Shown: positions 34,566 through 44,267 of the stretch, piece after piece
How the letters are laid out: every line of letters starts with the position of its first letter
Position numbering within the stretch: the first letter of the stretch is position 1
From: Streptococcus suis
GTDB taxonomy: Bacteria; Bacillota; Bacilli; Lactobacillales; Streptococcaceae
Reading direction: 5' to 3'
DNA: 64,000 bases
Assembly (NCBI RefSeq): GCF_002964045.1
Contig: NZ_POPB01000466.1
Location: 1 to 64,000, forward strand
Notes under the pieces: model-generated
Seen by the model: the letters and a program-made list of their open reading frames with translations, nothing else
Told to the model about the DNA's origin: nothing
The model's database searches: none
Translations under genes and position numbers: made by a program

Positions 34566-35225
34566 ATGTCACATTATAAGATTGCACCGTCTATTTTGGC
34601 GGCAGATTATGCAAATTTTGAAAAAGAGCTCAAGCGTCTAGAAAAGACAGGTGTGGAGTATGTGCACATTGATGTCATGGACGGTCACTTTGTGCCAAAT
34701 ATTAGCTTTGGAGCGGATGTGGTAGCAGCCATGCGTCCTCATAGCAAGCTGGTTTTCGATTGCCATCTCATGGTGTCCAATCCTGAAAATCATATTGAGA
34801 CCTTTGCTCGAGCAGGTGCGGATATCTTGACTATTCACGCAGAAGCAACGGTTCATCTGCATGGAACCTTGCAGAAAATCCGTGCTGCTGGTATGAAGGT
34901 GGGTGTGGTCATCAATCCAGGTACACCGCTTGTGACCATTGAACCTGTGCTCAACTTGGTGGATCAGGTGCTTCTCATGACGGTCAACCCAGGTTTTGGT
35001 GGTCAGGCCTACATTCCAGAAGTGGCTGAGAAGATTGAGGCCTTGGTCAAACTCCGTGAAGCCAAGGGCTTGATCTTTCATATTGAAGTGGACGGCGGGA
35101 TTGACGATAAGACCATTCATTCAGCCAAAAATGCGGGTGCCAATGTCTTTGTGGCTGGTTCCTACCTCTTCAAAGGCGATTTGGATGCCAACGTTGCCAA
35201 ATTGAGAGCTGCCCTCAATGATTAA
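34566..35225 (+). CDS. rpe: Ribulose-phosphate 3-epimerase
   Basis: A 219-residue TIM-barrel enzyme of the pentose phosphate pathway. SILAADYANFEKEL, HIDVMDGHFVPNISFG and MTVNPGFGGQ with EVDGGID carry the catalytic Asp and metal ligands. It overlaps thiN by 8 bp. Confidence 0.97.
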   Translation: MSHYKIAPSILAADYANFEKELKRLEKTGVEYVHIDVMDGHFVPNISFGADVVAAMRPHSKLVFDCHLMVSNPENHIETFARAGADILTIHAEATVHLHGTLQKIRAAGMKVGVVINPGTPLVTIEPVLNLVDQVLLMTVNPGFGGQAYIPEVAEKIEALVKLREAKGLIFHIEVDGGIDDKTIHSAKNAGANVFVAGSYLFKGDLDANVAKLRAALND

Positions 35226-35850
35226 GATTGCTGTCATTGCAGGCGGTTCCTTTGACTGCCTTCCTGAGCCTGCCGACCTCTATGTGGGGGTAGATGCAGG
35301 CTCTCTTCGTCTTCTGGACCATTTTCTGCCTCTTGACTGGGCTATCGGTGATTTTGACTCGGTGACACCTGAAGAATTAGGGCGGATAAAGGATCTAGCA
35401 GAGCGTTTTTTGCAAGCTCCTGCTGAAAAAGATGATACAGATTTGGAGTTGGCTTTAAAGGAAATCTTCAAGGCATATCCGCAGGCTCAGGTACGCATAT
35501 ACGGTGCTTTGGGTGGTCGCATGGACCACATGATGGCCAATCTCTTTCTGGCTGCTGAACCGGACTTGGCTGCTTTTATGGAGCAGATTGAATTGGTGGA
35601 CAGTCAGAATATCGTTCGTTTTCGACCTTCAGGACGTCATGTCATTCAACCTATTCAAGGAATGACCTATATTTCCTTTATGCCGTCGGACCAGAGTCGC
35701 CTGACCATTCGTCATGCCAAGTATCCGCTGGATGCCAGCAATTATTTTTTCAAAAAATGCTATTCCTCTAACGAATTTATAGATAGAGACATAGACATTC
35801 AACTGGATCAGGGCTACGTGCTCCTAATCTACAGTAAGGACAAGAATTAG
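35218..35850 (+). CDS. thiN: Thiamine pyrophosphokinase
   Basis: A 210-residue enzyme making thiamine diphosphate from thiamine and ATP. IGDFDSVTPEELG and EKDDTDLELALKEIF contain the conserved acidic residues, with GALGGRMDHMMANL behind. It overlaps rpe and abuts rmuC directly. No TPP riboswitch precedes it. Confidence 0.94.
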   Translation: MIKIAVIAGGSFDCLPEPADLYVGVDAGSLRLLDHFLPLDWAIGDFDSVTPEELGRIKDLAERFLQAPAEKDDTDLELALKEIFKAYPQAQVRIYGALGGRMDHMMANLFLAAEPDLAAFMEQIELVDSQNIVRFRPSGRHVIQPIQGMTYISFMPSDQSRLTIRHAKYPLDASNYFFKKCYSSNEFIDRDIDIQLDQGYVLLIYSKDKN

Positions 35851-37089
35851 ATGGATATTGTATTACTTATTTTGCTGATACTGGTCTTGCTTGCCTTGGT
35901 TTTTCTTTATGGAAAATGGCAGAGCTTGGCCCTGCTTTTGCAAGATCAAGCAGAAGACACAGCAGACAACTTGTCTGATCAGCTCAGCTATCAACTAGAA
36001 AATGCAACTCTCAAACAGCAACAAGCCATTCATCAGGAAGTGGAAAGACTTCGCACGGAGCTTTACCAACAGCTAACCGACATCCGTCAAGAGCTGAATA
36101 AGAGCCACTTGGAAACGCGAGATGCCACCGACCGTCGCTTGCAGGCCATTCAGGAGTCCAATGAAAAACGCCTGGAAGAAATGCGGCAGACAGTTGAGGA
36201 AAAACTGGAGAAAACCCTGCAAACCCGCCTACAAGCCTCCTTTGAAACGGTGTCCAAGCAATTGGAATCGGTCAATCGTGGTCTGGGCGAAATGCAGACG
36301 GTGGCTCGTGATGTGGGTAGTCTTAACAAGGTGCTGTCTGGCACCAAAACCCGTGGCATCATGGGTGAATTGCAGCTGGGACAGATTATCGAGGATATTT
36401 TGACACCTAGCCAATATGAGCGAGAGTTTGCCACGGTTTCAGGCTCTAGTGAGCGCGTGGAGTATGCGGTCAAGCTACCAGGACGGACGGAAGGCGACTA
36501 TATCTACTTGCCAATCGATTCCAAGTTTCCGCTAGCGGATTACTACCGCTTGGAAGATGCTTACGAAAGTGGGGACAAGGACCAGATAGACCTCCATCGC
36601 AAAAATCTCTTGGCTGCTATCAAACGTTTTGCCAAGGATATTCAGAGCAAGTACCTCAATCCGCCTGAAACCACCAACTTTGGTGTCTTGTTCTTGCCAA
36701 CCGAAGGACTTTATTCAGAAGTGGTTCGCAATCCGATTTTCTTTGATGAGCTGCGCCGTCAGGAAAATATCGTGGTAGCAGGACCGACCACACTTTCCGC
36801 CCTGCTCAATTCCCTCTCCGTCGGCTTTAAGACCCTCAACATTCAACGGTCAGCCGATGATATTTCCAAGGTCTTGGGCAATGTCAAGCTGGAATTTGGC
36901 AAGTTTTCTGACCTCTTGGTCAAGGCTCAGAAACAACTCAATCAAGCCAGCAGCAATATTGACAAACTCCTAACCACTCGCACCAACGCCATCGAGCGTA
37001 GTCTTCGTACCATTGACCTGTACGAAGATGACCAAACCAAGGGACTGCTTGGCCTGTCCCCATTAGATGAGGAAGATAATGAAAATTAA
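35851..37089 (+). CDS. rmuC: RmuC-family DNA recombination protein
   Basis: A 412-residue protein with an N-terminal membrane helix (about 3-22), a long coiled coil (about 30-150) and an RmuC nuclease-like domain (IMGELQLGQIIEDIL, YIYLPIDSKFPLADY, FLPTEGLYSEVVR). RmuC limits inversion at short inverted repeats. It starts on the base after thiN stops. The C-terminal acidic tail encodes the yhaM ribosome-binding site. Confidence 0.93.
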   Translation: MDIVLLILLILVLLALVFLYGKWQSLALLLQDQAEDTADNLSDQLSYQLENATLKQQQAIHQEVERLRTELYQQLTDIRQELNKSHLETRDATDRRLQAIQESNEKRLEEMRQTVEEKLEKTLQTRLQASFETVSKQLESVNRGLGEMQTVARDVGSLNKVLSGTKTRGIMGELQLGQIIEDILTPSQYEREFATVSGSSERVEYAVKLPGRTEGDYIYLPIDSKFPLADYYRLEDAYESGDKDQIDLHRKNLLAAIKRFAKDIQSKYLNPPETTNFGVLFLPTEGLYSEVVRNPIFFDELRRQENIVVAGPTTLSALLNSLSVGFKTLNIQRSADDISKVLGNVKLEFGKFSDLLVKAQKQLNQASSNIDKLLTTRTNAIERSLRTIDLYEDDQTKGLLGLSPLDEEDNEN

Positions 37090-38020
37090 CCAAATGAAAA
37101 AAGATGAATTCTTCGAAGGATTCTATCTGATTAAGACTGCTGAAGTCCGTCAAACACGGGCTGGCAAAGACTATCTAGCTCTGACCTTCCAAGACGATAC
37201 GGGCGAGATTGAAGGCAAGGTCTGGGATGCCCAACCAGGGAAAATCAAGGACTTTACTGCTGGAACTGTTGTTCACATGCAGGGGCGCCGTGAGGTTTAC
37301 AACAACACCCCCCAGGTCAATCAACTGGTTCTTCGTTTGCCAAAGGCAGGCGAGCCCAACGACCCTGCTGATTTCAAGGAAAAACCACCTGTGGATGTCA
37401 AGGACACCAAGGACTATTTGAGCCAGATGATTTTCCGCATCGAAAATGCCACTTGGCAGCGGATTGTCCGTGCTCTCTACAGCAAGTACGACAAGGAATT
37501 TTATTCCTATCCAGCGGCCAAGACCAATCACCATGCCTTCTATTCAGGCTTGTCCTTCCACACGGCGACCATGGTCCGCTTGGCGGATAAAATTGGTGAC
37601 ATCTATCCCCAGCTCAACAAGAGCCTGCTTTTCGCAGGGATTATGCTTCATGACCTAGCCAAGGTGATTGAACTGACAGGTCCTGATAACACAGGCTACA
37701 CTGTCCGTGGCAATCTGATTGGTCACATTTCCCTAATCGATGAAGAGATTACCAAGGTCTTGATGGAATTGGGTATCGACGATAGCAAGGAAGAAGTGAC
37801 TGTTCTGCGCCATGTTATCCTCAGCCACCATGGCCTCTTGGAGTATGGAAGCCCTGTCCGTCCGCAGATTATGGAGGCGGAAATCCTCCACATGATTGAC
37901 AACATTGATGCGGAAATGATGATGATGCTATCAGCCTTGGACAAGGTCGGCCCAGGTGAGATGACTAACCGTATCTTTGCCATGGACAACCGTGCCTTCT
38001 ACAAGCCTAATTTAGACTGA
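37079..38020 (+). CDS. yhaM: 3'-5' exoribonuclease YhaM (Cbf1)
   Basis: A 313-residue nuclease: OB-fold N-terminus (LIKTAEVRQTRAGKDYLALTFQD) and HD domain (HHAFYSGLSFHT, then MLHDLAKVIELTG, LRHVILSHHG). It shortens RNA 3' ends. ATG 37079 is preferred over 37067 because GAGGAAG lies just before it and the length then matches the family. It overlaps rmuC by 11 bp and shares one base with the next gene. Confidence 0.94.
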   Translation: MKINQMKKDEFFEGFYLIKTAEVRQTRAGKDYLALTFQDDTGEIEGKVWDAQPGKIKDFTAGTVVHMQGRREVYNNTPQVNQLVLRLPKAGEPNDPADFKEKPPVDVKDTKDYLSQMIFRIENATWQRIVRALYSKYDKEFYSYPAAKTNHHAFYSGLSFHTATMVRLADKIGDIYPQLNKSLLFAGIMLHDLAKVIELTGPDNTGYTVRGNLIGHISLIDEEITKVLMELGIDDSKEEVTVLRHVILSHHGLLEYGSPVRPQIMEAEILHMIDNIDAEMMMMLSALDKVGPGEMTNRIFAMDNRAFYKPNLD

Positions 38021-38886
38021 TGGCAGTTGCGATTGTATCTCGTCAGCCCCTCACCAAAGGCTGGTCCACAGACCGAAAGTATAAGGTCCAGCTAGAAGAT
38101 GGTCGCCTTGGTCTTTTGAGAATAGCAGAGCGGCCAGCCTATGAGGCTAAGCGATTAGAGTTTCAGTTAGTTGAAAACCTGTTTGGTCTAGGTTTGCCTG
38201 TGGCAGAGCCAATCAGCTTTTGGACGGATGACCAGTCAGTCCATACCCTCTATGAATGGATAGAAGGTCAGGATATGAATGATTTGGCTACCAGTCTGTC
38301 AGAACAAACCTTATATGAATTGGGCTGTCAGTCAGGGCAGTTTTTGCGAACTTTGCATGCCCTACCGATTGACCAAAGTCAACGGGACTGGAGCAGTTTT
38401 TATCAGGCTAAGATTGACAGTAAAATCAAGGCCTACCAAGCAGCTAGTCATTCCTATCCAAATGGTCAAGCCATGATAGACTTTGTTCAGGCCAATCGTC
38501 ACTTGCTTGAAGGACGACCGATTGCCTACCATCATGGAGATTTTCACACAGGGAATTTTCTACTGGGAAGAGATGGAAAACTAAAAATCTTAGACTTTGA
38601 TCGCTACGATATAGGAGACCCCTGGGAAGAATTCAACCGTTTGATTTTCACAGCAGACTTGTCTCCAGCCTTTGCGCGTGGTCAGGTAGATGCCTATTTT
38701 GACGGTGCTATTCCAGAGGAATTTTGGAGACTTTTAGCTCTATACTTAACAGTAAACAGTCTAGGCGCTCTTTCTTGGGCAGAACATCAAGATTCCGAAC
38801 AAATTCCACTGATGATTAAGCAATCAGCTGCTATTTCGGAATGGTACGAAGGTTTTTATTTACATATTCCCAAATGGTACAGGTAA
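38020..38886 (+). CDS. Aminoglycoside phosphotransferase-family kinase
   Basis: A 288-residue APH-fold kinase. Catalytic AYHHGDFHTGNFLLG (Brenner motif HxDxxxxN) and KILDFDRYDIGDPWEEFNRL (metal-binding Asp) are present. Such stand-alone relatives are often small-metabolite kinases (choline, fructosamine or homoserine type), not resistance genes. The ATG overlaps the yhaM stop by one base (TGATG). Confidence 0.85.
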   Translation: MAVAIVSRQPLTKGWSTDRKYKVQLEDGRLGLLRIAERPAYEAKRLEFQLVENLFGLGLPVAEPISFWTDDQSVHTLYEWIEGQDMNDLATSLSEQTLYELGCQSGQFLRTLHALPIDQSQRDWSSFYQAKIDSKIKAYQAASHSYPNGQAMIDFVQANRHLLEGRPIAYHHGDFHTGNFLLGRDGKLKILDFDRYDIGDPWEEFNRLIFTADLSPAFARGQVDAYFDGAIPEEFWRLLALYLTVNSLGALSWAEHQDSEQIPLMIKQSAAISEWYEGFYLHIPKWYR

Positions 38887-38903
38887 CTAGAAAACAAAAT
38901 ACG

Positions 38904-38941
38904 AAAAAGACGGACTTTTTAATCAAAAAAGTTCGCTTTTT
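38904..38941 (+). terminator. Terminator of the rsgA operon, overlapping a PurBox-like site
   Basis: AAAAAGACGGACTTTTT pairs with AAAAAAGTTCGCTTTTT across AATC, with one bulge and one wobble pair. AAAGTTCGCTTTT in the descending arm resembles the streptococcal/lactococcal PurBox in reverse (consensus CCGAAC core). Confidence 0.6.
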
Positions 38942-38961
38942 GTCGTTTCTTATGGTATAAT
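38928..38961 (+). promoter_or_regulatory. purR promoter with PurBox-like motif
   Basis: TGGTATAAT (hexamer 38956-38961) precedes the ATG by 26 bp. The AAAGTTCGCTTTT motif upstream suggests autoregulation, but the match to the PurBox is inexact. Confidence 0.5.
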
Positions 38962-38987
38962 AGAAAAAAGCGAAAGAGGATGAATGT

Positions 38988-39800
38988 ATGAAATTAAGAA
39001 GAAGTGAACGAATGGTTGTCATCTCCAACTATCTCATCAACCACCCTTATGAATTAACCAGTTTGAATACCTTTGCTGAAAAGTATGAGTCGGCAAAATC
39101 TTCGATTTCAGAGGATATTGCTATCATTAAAAAGGCTTTTGAGGAGAGCTCTATCGGTCAGATTGAAACCATTACTGGAGCTAGTGGAGGAGTTGTTTTC
39201 ACCCCATCTATCTCTAAGGCAGAGTCTATCGAGATTGCACAAGCCCTTCGTGACCAAATGGCTGAAAGCAACCGTATCTTGCCAGGTGGATATATCTACT
39301 CGTCTGATTTGTTATCTACCCCACATATTTTGAAAAATGTTGGTCGCATTATTGCCAATGCCTTCAAAGAAGAAAAGATTGATGCGGTCATGACGGTTGC
39401 GACTAAGGGGGTTCCTTTGGCCAATGCCGTTGCCAATGTCCTGAATGTTCCCTTTGTCATTGTGCGTCGTGATTTGAAAATCACAGAAGGTTCAACCGTT
39501 TCTGTCAACTATGTGTCAGGATCTAGCGACCGTATCGAAAAGATGTTTCTGTCTAAGCGTAGTTTGAAGGCAGGAAGCCGTGTCTTGATCGTCGATGACT
39601 TCTTGAAAAATGGTGGCACCATCAATGGTATGATTAGCCTCTTATCTGAGTTTGACTCAACATTGGTAGGCGTTGCTGTCTTTGCAGAAAACCAAAAAGG
39701 TGACCGCAACGTAGCTAACTACAAATCCCTGCTAGCTGTGACAGACATCAATGTCAAGGAAAACCGAGTCGATGTAGAGTTGGGAAATATTTTTGAATAA
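38988..39800 (+). CDS. purR: PurR purine operon regulator
   Basis: A 270-residue regulator: N-terminal winged helix (RRSERMVVISNYLINHPYELTSLNTFAEKYESAKSSIS) and a phosphoribosyltransferase-like domain (about 90-265) with the PRPP motif VLIVDDFLKNGGTIN. In Gram-positives it binds PurBoxes and responds to PRPP. Confidence 0.95.
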   Translation: MKLRRSERMVVISNYLINHPYELTSLNTFAEKYESAKSSISEDIAIIKKAFEESSIGQIETITGASGGVVFTPSISKAESIEIAQALRDQMAESNRILPGGYIYSSDLLSTPHILKNVGRIIANAFKEEKIDAVMTVATKGVPLANAVANVLNVPFVIVRRDLKITEGSTVSVNYVSGSSDRIEKMFLSKRSLKAGSRVLIVDDFLKNGGTINGMISLLSEFDSTLVGVAVFAENQKGDRNVANYKSLLAVTDINVKENRVDVELGNIFE

Positions 39801-39811
39801 CATAGATGCAG

Positions 39812-39840
39812 AAAAGAGCTGGTTTTTCAGCTCTTTTTTA
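39812..39840. terminator. Bidirectional terminator between purR and the pseudouridine synthase gene
   Basis: AAAAGAGCTG (39812-39821) pairs with CAGCTCTTTT (39828-39837) around GTTTTT, with T runs on both strands. The stop codon of the leftward gene lies within it. Confidence 0.85.
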
Positions 39841-40693
39841 CTATTCTATCAAAACTCTCCGACCTTGCTTCTACGCTGATTTCTTCAAGTGTCAGCGGGT
39901 GGGTCAGGCTGAGTTTTTGGGCGTGGAGCATGAGGCGAGGGGCAGCGATTCGGCTGTAGAGTGGGTCACCAATCAGAGCATGGCCGTGATGGGCTAGGTG
40001 CACCCGAATCTGATGGGTTCGTCCTGTTTGGAGACGACAAGAGACCAAGCTATTTTTGCCAAGGGTCTTCAAGAGGCGAACCTGGGTCAGAGCAGTTTGT
40101 CCCTTGCGGTTATCGACCACCCGTTTTCTGCGGTCGTGTCGGTCCCGTCCGATTTTATCAGTGATAGTCCAGTCAGTCTTTCTTAGCTGCCCTTGGCAGA
40201 GGGCCAGATAGTCACGGTAGATGACCTTGTCCTCCAAAAGCCGATTGAGAATGGGCAGGATAAAGGGATTTTTAGCAAAGAGAATGGCTCCGCTGGTTTC
40301 CATGTCTAGCCTGTGGACCACATAGCAGGTCTGGCCCACATAGGCAGACACATGGTTGAGCAAGGCAATCTCCGTCGATTCATTGCCGTGGGTTTTCATG
40401 CCCTCAGGCTTGTTGACGATGATCAAATGTTCATCTTGATAGAGATTCTCCACCAAGTCCGCCTGTCCCAGAGGAATGCTTTTTTCAGGATAATCTTCCT
40501 GGTCAAAGGTCAATTCCAGCAGGTCGCCTGCGGTAATCGGGCTCTGCCAGTTAACCAGCTCACCGTTGACACGGACATGCTTCTTGGTGCGGAGGAAGTG
40601 GCGGATTTTTCTGGGAATGAGAAAATAATCTTCCAAGACTTCCTTGACAGTTAGCTGGGGAAAGGCTTGGGGAATACGAATGTCAATTTTCAT
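39827..40693 (-). CDS. RluD-family pseudouridine synthase
   Basis: A 288-residue RluA/RluD family enzyme with an S4-like N-terminus (TVKEVLEDYFLIPRKIRHFLRTKKHVRVNGE), catalytic HRLDMETSGAILFAKN with the nucleophilic Asp, and LQTGRTHQIRVHLAHHGHALIGDPLY. It isomerises uridine in rRNA or tRNA. It follows the ferredoxin reductase gene by one base, same direction. Confidence 0.9.
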   Translation of the reverse strand: MKIDIRIPQAFPQLTVKEVLEDYFLIPRKIRHFLRTKKHVRVNGELVNWQSPITAGDLLELTFDQEDYPEKSIPLGQADLVENLYQDEHLIIVNKPEGMKTHGNESTEIALLNHVSAYVGQTCYVVHRLDMETSGAILFAKNPFILPILNRLLEDKVIYRDYLALCQGQLRKTDWTITDKIGRDRHDRRKRVVDNRKGQTALTQVRLLKTLGKNSLVSCRLQTGRTHQIRVHLAHHGHALIGDPLYSRIAAPRLMLHAQKLSLTHPLTLEEISVEARSESFDRIVKKS

Positions 40694-40694
40694 C

Positions 40695-41663
40695 TTATAG
40701 GCTAGTTGAGTGCTTGGGTTGCACTTTTTCGTTTGGATTGAGGTAGTTCATGGCATTGTTGACTGCAGTTGGGGCTTCGCCCAGCCCAGTCGCAATCAGG
40801 TCAACCTTGCCCTCGTAGAAGCAACAGTCACCGATAGCATAGATACCAGGGACAGAGGTTTCTTGCTTGCTGTTGACGATGATGCGGTGGCGATTGAGTT
40901 CCAAGCCCCATTCTTTCAGCGTTCCGACAGATGATTTGAAACCGTAGTTGACAAAGAGGTGGTCGAAAGGCAGGCTGAGCTTGTCCTCACTCTTAACCTT
41001 GTCAAAATGAATGCTAGAAGCTCTGCCATTTTCCCCAGAAAGCCCTTTAGGAACAAAAGGTGTGTGGATGCTGACGCTGGACTGCTTGAGCTCTTCCACG
41101 CTGTGTTCGAGAGCACGGAAGTTGTCACGACGGTGGACAATCTGAGTGGTCTTGGCGATTTTTTCAAAGGCCAGGGACCAGTCGACTGCGGAGTCACCGC
41201 CACCCAAGACGACGATGTCCTTGTCGGCATACTGCTGGATGTTGGACACGTGGTAGTGGACGTTGTCAAAGCTGTCAGCACCATCAATCTCCAGCGGACG
41301 TGGCTTGAAGGCACCGCCACCCATAGCGATAATCAGGGTCTTAGTTTGGTGGCTACCTTTGTTAGTCGTTAGGGAAATGACCTCTCCTGGCTCAATAGCA
41401 GTCAGGGTTTCATTGAGGCAGATGGTGGTGTCAAATGGAGCCAGCTGGGCGAGGAGGTTGTCGGTCAACTCCTGTCCTGTCAGGCTGGGAAAGGCTGGAA
41501 TGTCCAGAATAGCCTTCTCAGGATAGAGAATGGCAGGCTGGCCACCCAGTTGGGGCAGGGAGTCAATGATTTTGACCTTGGCTTGACGAAGGTGGGCGTA
41601 GAAAGCGGCGAATAAACCGACTGGTCCGCCACCGATGATGGTAATGTCATAAATCTGTGTCAT
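40695..41663 (-). CDS. Ferredoxin/flavodoxin-NADP reductase (thioredoxin reductase-like)
   Basis: A 322-residue flavoprotein with FAD motif IIGGGPVGLFAAFYA and NADP motif VVLGGGDSAVDWS, ending SKQETSVPGIYAIGDCCFYEGKVDLIATGLGEAPTAVNNAMNYL. The thioredoxin reductase CxxC pair is absent, so it belongs to the YumC-type ferredoxin-NADP+ reductases. Start preceded by AGAGGAT on the minus strand; a TATGAT/TAAAAT -10 lies near 41697-41708. Confidence 0.92.
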   Translation of the reverse strand: MTQIYDITIIGGGPVGLFAAFYAHLRQAKVKIIDSLPQLGGQPAILYPEKAILDIPAFPSLTGQELTDNLLAQLAPFDTTICLNETLTAIEPGEVISLTTNKGSHQTKTLIIAMGGGAFKPRPLEIDGADSFDNVHYHVSNIQQYADKDIVVLGGGDSAVDWSLAFEKIAKTTQIVHRRDNFRALEHSVEELKQSSVSIHTPFVPKGLSGENGRASSIHFDKVKSEDKLSLPFDHLFVNYGFKSSVGTLKEWGLELNRHRIIVNSKQETSVPGIYAIGDCCFYEGKVDLIATGLGEAPTAVNNAMNYLNPNEKVQPKHSTSL

Positions 41664-41819
41664 GGGAATCCTCTTCTTTGTTCAGAATGACCCTATTTTA
41701 TCATATTTTTGAGAAAATTTCTCTCCTCTCTCAGCTGTCACAAGTGTCAAGAGGGGCTTTTTCTTAAGGAAATGTGCAAAATGTAGTATAATGGAAAAAA
41801 TTCAAACAGAAAGGAAGAG

Positions 41820-44072
41820 ATGATGGACCAAGATTTACAAGAAACCATCCAGATAAAGGGATTAGATGAAAAAGAAACAATGGATAGACCAGTTCAGTCT
41901 GAAACTGAGGCCCCTGAAAATGAAGGGTTGAGTAGACGGAAGAGCCGTGGCGGTCAAGACCCGAAGCCAAAGAAGCCTTCGCGCATTCCGGAACCTGTCC
42001 GCAAATTTTGGCGTCGTTACCAGTTGACCAAGATTTTGATGATTTTGGTCGGGCTTATGGTGTTGACAGTTGGTGGCTACCTCTTCTTCCTAGCGAAAAC
42101 AGCTAATGTTGGAGATTTACAGGAGGCCTTGAAGGCGACGACCATTATCTACGATAAGGACGGGGCGGAAGCCGGAACCTTATCGGGACAAAAAGGGACC
42201 TATGTTGAATTGGACGCTATTTCGGACAATTTGGAAAATGCCGTTATCGCGACAGAAGATAGGAGTTTTTATAAAAATTCAGGGATCAACTACCAACGGA
42301 CGATCTTGGCTGTTTTGACTTTGGGGCGTTCAGGCGGGGGATCCACCATTACTCAGCAGTTGGCAAAAAATGCCTTCTTGACCCAGGAACAAACCATTAG
42401 TCGTAAGGCTAGAGAATATTTCCTTGCCCTTGAAATCAATAAAAAATACAGCAAGCAAGAAATATTGACCATGTACCTCAACAATGCCTATTTTGGTAAT
42501 GGGGTATGGGGAGTAGAAGATGCCAGTCAAAAATATTTCGGTATTCCAGCCAGCGATTTATCGATTGAGCAATCAGCCGTATTGGCAGGGATGTTGAAGG
42601 GGCCGGAAATTTACAACCCTTATTATTCACTTGAAAATGCGACCAATCGTCGCAATACGGCCTTGCAGGCCATGGTGGATGCTGGAGTTATTGATCAGGC
42701 GACAGCAGATGCAGGTTTTCAGGTGGATTTGGCCAGTCAATTGGCAGATACCTATTCTGGGAAACAGAGTAACTATTCTTATCCGTCCTATTTTGACGCT
42801 GTGATTGCAGAGGCTATTGATCGGTATGGTTTGAAGGAATCAGATATCATCAATAACGGCTATCGAATATATACCGAAATGGACCAAAATTCTCAAGCGA
42901 GTATGCAGGTTATCTTCAATGATGAAACTATGTTCCCGACTTCAAGTTATGATGGAACCTCGGCTCAAGCTGCAAGTGTAGCTTTGGATCCTGCAACTGG
43001 CGGGGTTCGAGCCTTGGTTGGGCGCGTGAATAGTTCGGAAGATGCTGTGTTTCGAACATTCAACTTTGCGACCCAAGCTAAGCGTAGTCCTGGTTCAACC
43101 ATCAAACCGATCGTTGCCTATGCTCCGGCAGTTGCGGCAGGCTGGTCCATTGATACAGCCTTAGACAATCACACAGAAACCTATGGCGACTATACCTTGC
43201 ACAACAACGACTTATCTACCTCGGATACCATCCCTATGTATCAAGCTTTGGCCCTGTCCTACAATTTGCCAGTAGCCTATATTGTGAACACCTTGGGCAT
43301 TGACAAGGCCTTTGAGTACGGTAAGAAGTTTGGTCTGAATATGGATGAAGTGGAAAAGGTTTTAGGTGCGTCAATCGGATCAGGTGTGGAAACGAACCCC
43401 TTGCAAATGGCTCAGGCCTATAGTGCTTTTGCGAATGATGGTGTAATGAAGGATGCTCATCTAATTACACGTATTGAAACAGCGAGTGGAAAGGTATTGG
43501 CTCAGCATCGCGAGACAAGTACAAAAGTAATTGACCGCTCGGTTGCAGATAAAATGACCTCTATGATGCTTGGGACCTATACGAATGGTTTAGGTGTATC
43601 TGCAGATGCGACGAATTACTATCTTGCAGGAAAAACGGGAACAACCGAAACAAGTTTTGATGTAAATCTTGTTAATGACCAGTGGTATATTGCTTATACA
43701 CCTGATTTGGTTATCAGTCAATGGGTTGGTTTTGAACAGACGGATGAGAATCATTACATTGATAGCAGTGGCTACTGGATGGCACCGGCCGTCTTTCAAA
43801 CGGTTGCTAATTCGATCTTGCCTTACACAGCTGGGACACAGTTTGATGTAGAGAATGCCTATGTTCAAAATGGAATTGTAGAGGTTGCTGAAGAGTCCGT
43901 AACACAGTCTGAATTTGGAATCAATCAAAAGCAGGTGCAGGAGATTTCTGACCAGGCGCGAAACTTGATTGAGCAGACTAAGCAAAACTTGATTGATGCA
44001 CAGTTGCCAGAGCGAGCAAAGACCTTGTGGGATAATATCACGTCTTGGTTTGGGGAGTTGTCAAATCCGTAG
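41820..44072 (+). CDS. pbp2A: Bifunctional penicillin-binding protein 2A
   Basis: A 750-residue class A PBP. Cytoplasmic Pro/Lys-rich N-terminus, membrane helix near 75-95, GT51 glycosyltransferase with EDRSFY, GGSTITQQLAKN and RKAREYFLALEI, then transpeptidase motifs SPGSTIKP, SYNLP and KTGTTET. It polymerises and crosslinks peptidoglycan outside the membrane. TATAAT at 41787-41792. The first two codons are both ATG; either could be used. Confidence 0.95.
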   Translation: MMDQDLQETIQIKGLDEKETMDRPVQSETEAPENEGLSRRKSRGGQDPKPKKPSRIPEPVRKFWRRYQLTKILMILVGLMVLTVGGYLFFLAKTANVGDLQEALKATTIIYDKDGAEAGTLSGQKGTYVELDAISDNLENAVIATEDRSFYKNSGINYQRTILAVLTLGRSGGGSTITQQLAKNAFLTQEQTISRKAREYFLALEINKKYSKQEILTMYLNNAYFGNGVWGVEDASQKYFGIPASDLSIEQSAVLAGMLKGPEIYNPYYSLENATNRRNTALQAMVDAGVIDQATADAGFQVDLASQLADTYSGKQSNYSYPSYFDAVIAEAIDRYGLKESDIINNGYRIYTEMDQNSQASMQVIFNDETMFPTSSYDGTSAQAASVALDPATGGVRALVGRVNSSEDAVFRTFNFATQAKRSPGSTIKPIVAYAPAVAAGWSIDTALDNHTETYGDYTLHNNDLSTSDTIPMYQALALSYNLPVAYIVNTLGIDKAFEYGKKFGLNMDEVEKVLGASIGSGVETNPLQMAQAYSAFANDGVMKDAHLITRIETASGKVLAQHRETSTKVIDRSVADKMTSMMLGTYTNGLGVSADATNYYLAGKTGTTETSFDVNLVNDQWYIAYTPDLVISQWVGFEQTDENHYIDSSGYWMAPAVFQTVANSILPYTAGTQFDVENAYVQNGIVEVAEESVTQSEFGINQKQVQEISDQARNLIEQTKQNLIDAQLPERAKTLWDNITSWFGELSNP

Positions 44073-44105
44073 AAACGTGATAGAATGATATAGATGGAGG
44101 GCTAT

Positions 44106-44258
44106 ATGGCACTAAAAAAAGCAAGCCTAGCCTGTACTGTTTGCGGTTCTCGAAACTATTCGATTAGTCTTTCGAGCAATCCCAAGCCAACACGGTTAGA
44201 AGTAAATAAATTTTGTAAACATTGTGGACAATACACCGTTCACAAGGAAACCAGATAG
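44106..44258 (+). CDS. rpmG: Ribosomal protein L33
   Basis: A 50-residue zinc-type L33 with two Cys pairs (CTVC and CKHC) and end [19 protein letters not shown]. Start of rpmG-secE, 10 bp before secE. Confidence 0.95.
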   Translation: MALKKASLACTVCGSRNYSISLSSNPKPTRLEVNKFCKHCGQYTVHKETR

Positions 44259-44267
44259 GAGTCGCGC

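Noticed and set aside
35200-35220. TPP riboswitch before thiN
   Set aside because: thiN overlaps rpe by 8 bp, so there is no leader.
38020-38886. Acquired aminoglycoside resistance gene
   Set aside because: It has the APH fold but is embedded in a core operon with one-base overlap to yhaM; more likely a metabolite kinase.
40695-41663. Thioredoxin reductase
   Set aside because: FAD and NADP motifs fit, but the redox-active CxxC pair is missing, so ferredoxin-NADP reductase is the better call.
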